Shown: positions 5,627 to 5,832 of the stretch, piece by piece
Position numbering within the stretch: the stretch's first letter is position 1
How the letters are laid out: each line of letters begins with the position of its first letter
Assembly: GCA_964008355.1 (NCBI GenBank)
Contig: CAXGBD010000075.1
Span: 1 to 5,832 of the forward strand
Length of the DNA: 5,832 nucleotides
From: DTSX01 sp964008355
Lineage (GTDB): Bacteria; Pseudomonadota; Gammaproteobacteria; Steroidobacterales; UBA11654
Direction of reading: 5' to 3'
Notes under the pieces: generated by a model
The model's input: only the letters and a program-made list of their open reading frames with translations
What the model was told of the DNA's origin: nothing
Databases searched by the model: none
Program-made: the position numbers and the translations under genes

Positions 5627-5832
5627 ATGGAACACGAGATTTCATCTTTTGAAGATTTTAAGGCCCTTGAAGGTCACGAAGTGGGGGTTTCTGATTGGTT
5701 TGAGGTAACCCAACAGCAGATTGATCGCTTTGCGGACTTAACTGGTGATTTTCAGTGGATTCATGTTGATGTGGAACGTGCTAAAAGAGATCTTCCTGGT
5801 GGTAAAACCATTGCACACGGTTATTTAGTATT
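5627..5832 (+). CDS. MaoC-family dehydratase (hot-dog fold), 5' part only
   Basis: The first 68 codons of a MaoC-like (R)-specific enoyl-CoA hydratase/dehydratase; the rest lies beyond the right edge, in a family of about 150 residues. The catalytic pair D41 and H46 is present in TGDFQWIHVDVERA, the variant seen in NodN and mycobacterial Rv0130-type hydratases, where QW replaces the NP of the classic hydratase-2 motif. GGKTIAHGYLV follows, also typical. Such enzymes add water to trans-2-enoyl-CoA, but the natural substrate here is not readable. The ATG lies eight bases after the folE stop, and AGGA at 5617-5620 overlaps that stop, indicating co-transcription and probably coupling. No link of this activity to pterin synthesis is known to me. 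Confidence 0.88.
   Translation, partial: MEHEISSFEDFKALEGHEVGVSDWFEVTQQQIDRFADLTGDFQWIHVDVERAKRDLPGGKTIAHGYLV

Overview
The window reads as a stretch of proteobacterial chromosome. Base composition is moderately AT-rich with very AT-rich intergenic gaps, spacing is operon-like, and Shine-Dalgarno sites are mostly recognisable. The families present (LeuC/LeuD, MoaC, MobA, FolE, MaoC) are bacterial. The FolE and MaoC sequences look like those of alpha- or gammaproteobacteria, but I cannot name a genus. No phage, transposon, CRISPR array, tRNA or rRNA is visible.

The layout is two divergent gene blocks around a 144-bp control region (3736-3879). The minus-strand block reads leuC-like (2326-3735), leuD-like (1706-2326, overlapping leuC by one base as TAATG), then, after a 128-bp gap with its own promoter-like -10, a thiamine-diphosphate (ThDP) dependent enzyme that runs off the left edge (1-1577). 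The plus-strand block reads moaC (3880-4344), a mobA-like gene (4366-4920), folE (5025-5618) and the 5' part of a MaoC-family dehydratase (5627-5832, cut by the right edge).

The minus-strand pair encodes the two subunits of an aconitase-family isomerase. The iron-sulfur cysteines and the small-subunit NFGCGSSREHA loop are intact. However, the normally invariant HEVTSPQAF segment of LeuC is HERTGSIAL, and the small-subunit loop after DIIP reads SREI rather than KQFL. With no leuA or leuB in view and a ThDP carboligase/lyase-type enzyme downstream on the same strand, the enzyme may be a LeuCD paralogue acting on a substrate other than 2-isopropylmalate. That is inference.

The plus-strand block has a pterin theme. 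MoaC makes cyclic pyranopterin monophosphate for molybdenum cofactor, the MobA-like protein would attach a nucleotide to molybdopterin, and FolE converts GTP to dihydroneopterin triphosphate. The MaoC-type dehydratase is linked to folE by only 8 bp but has no obvious metabolic connection. Curiosities are the same-frame junction of moaC and mobA with no ribosome binding site for mobA, an orphan plus-strand terminator-like hairpin before the ThDP gene, and a near-palindrome in the divergent promoter region. I found no strong evidence for a wholly new system. The strongest candidate for something undescribed is the divergent LeuCD plus ThDP enzyme set.
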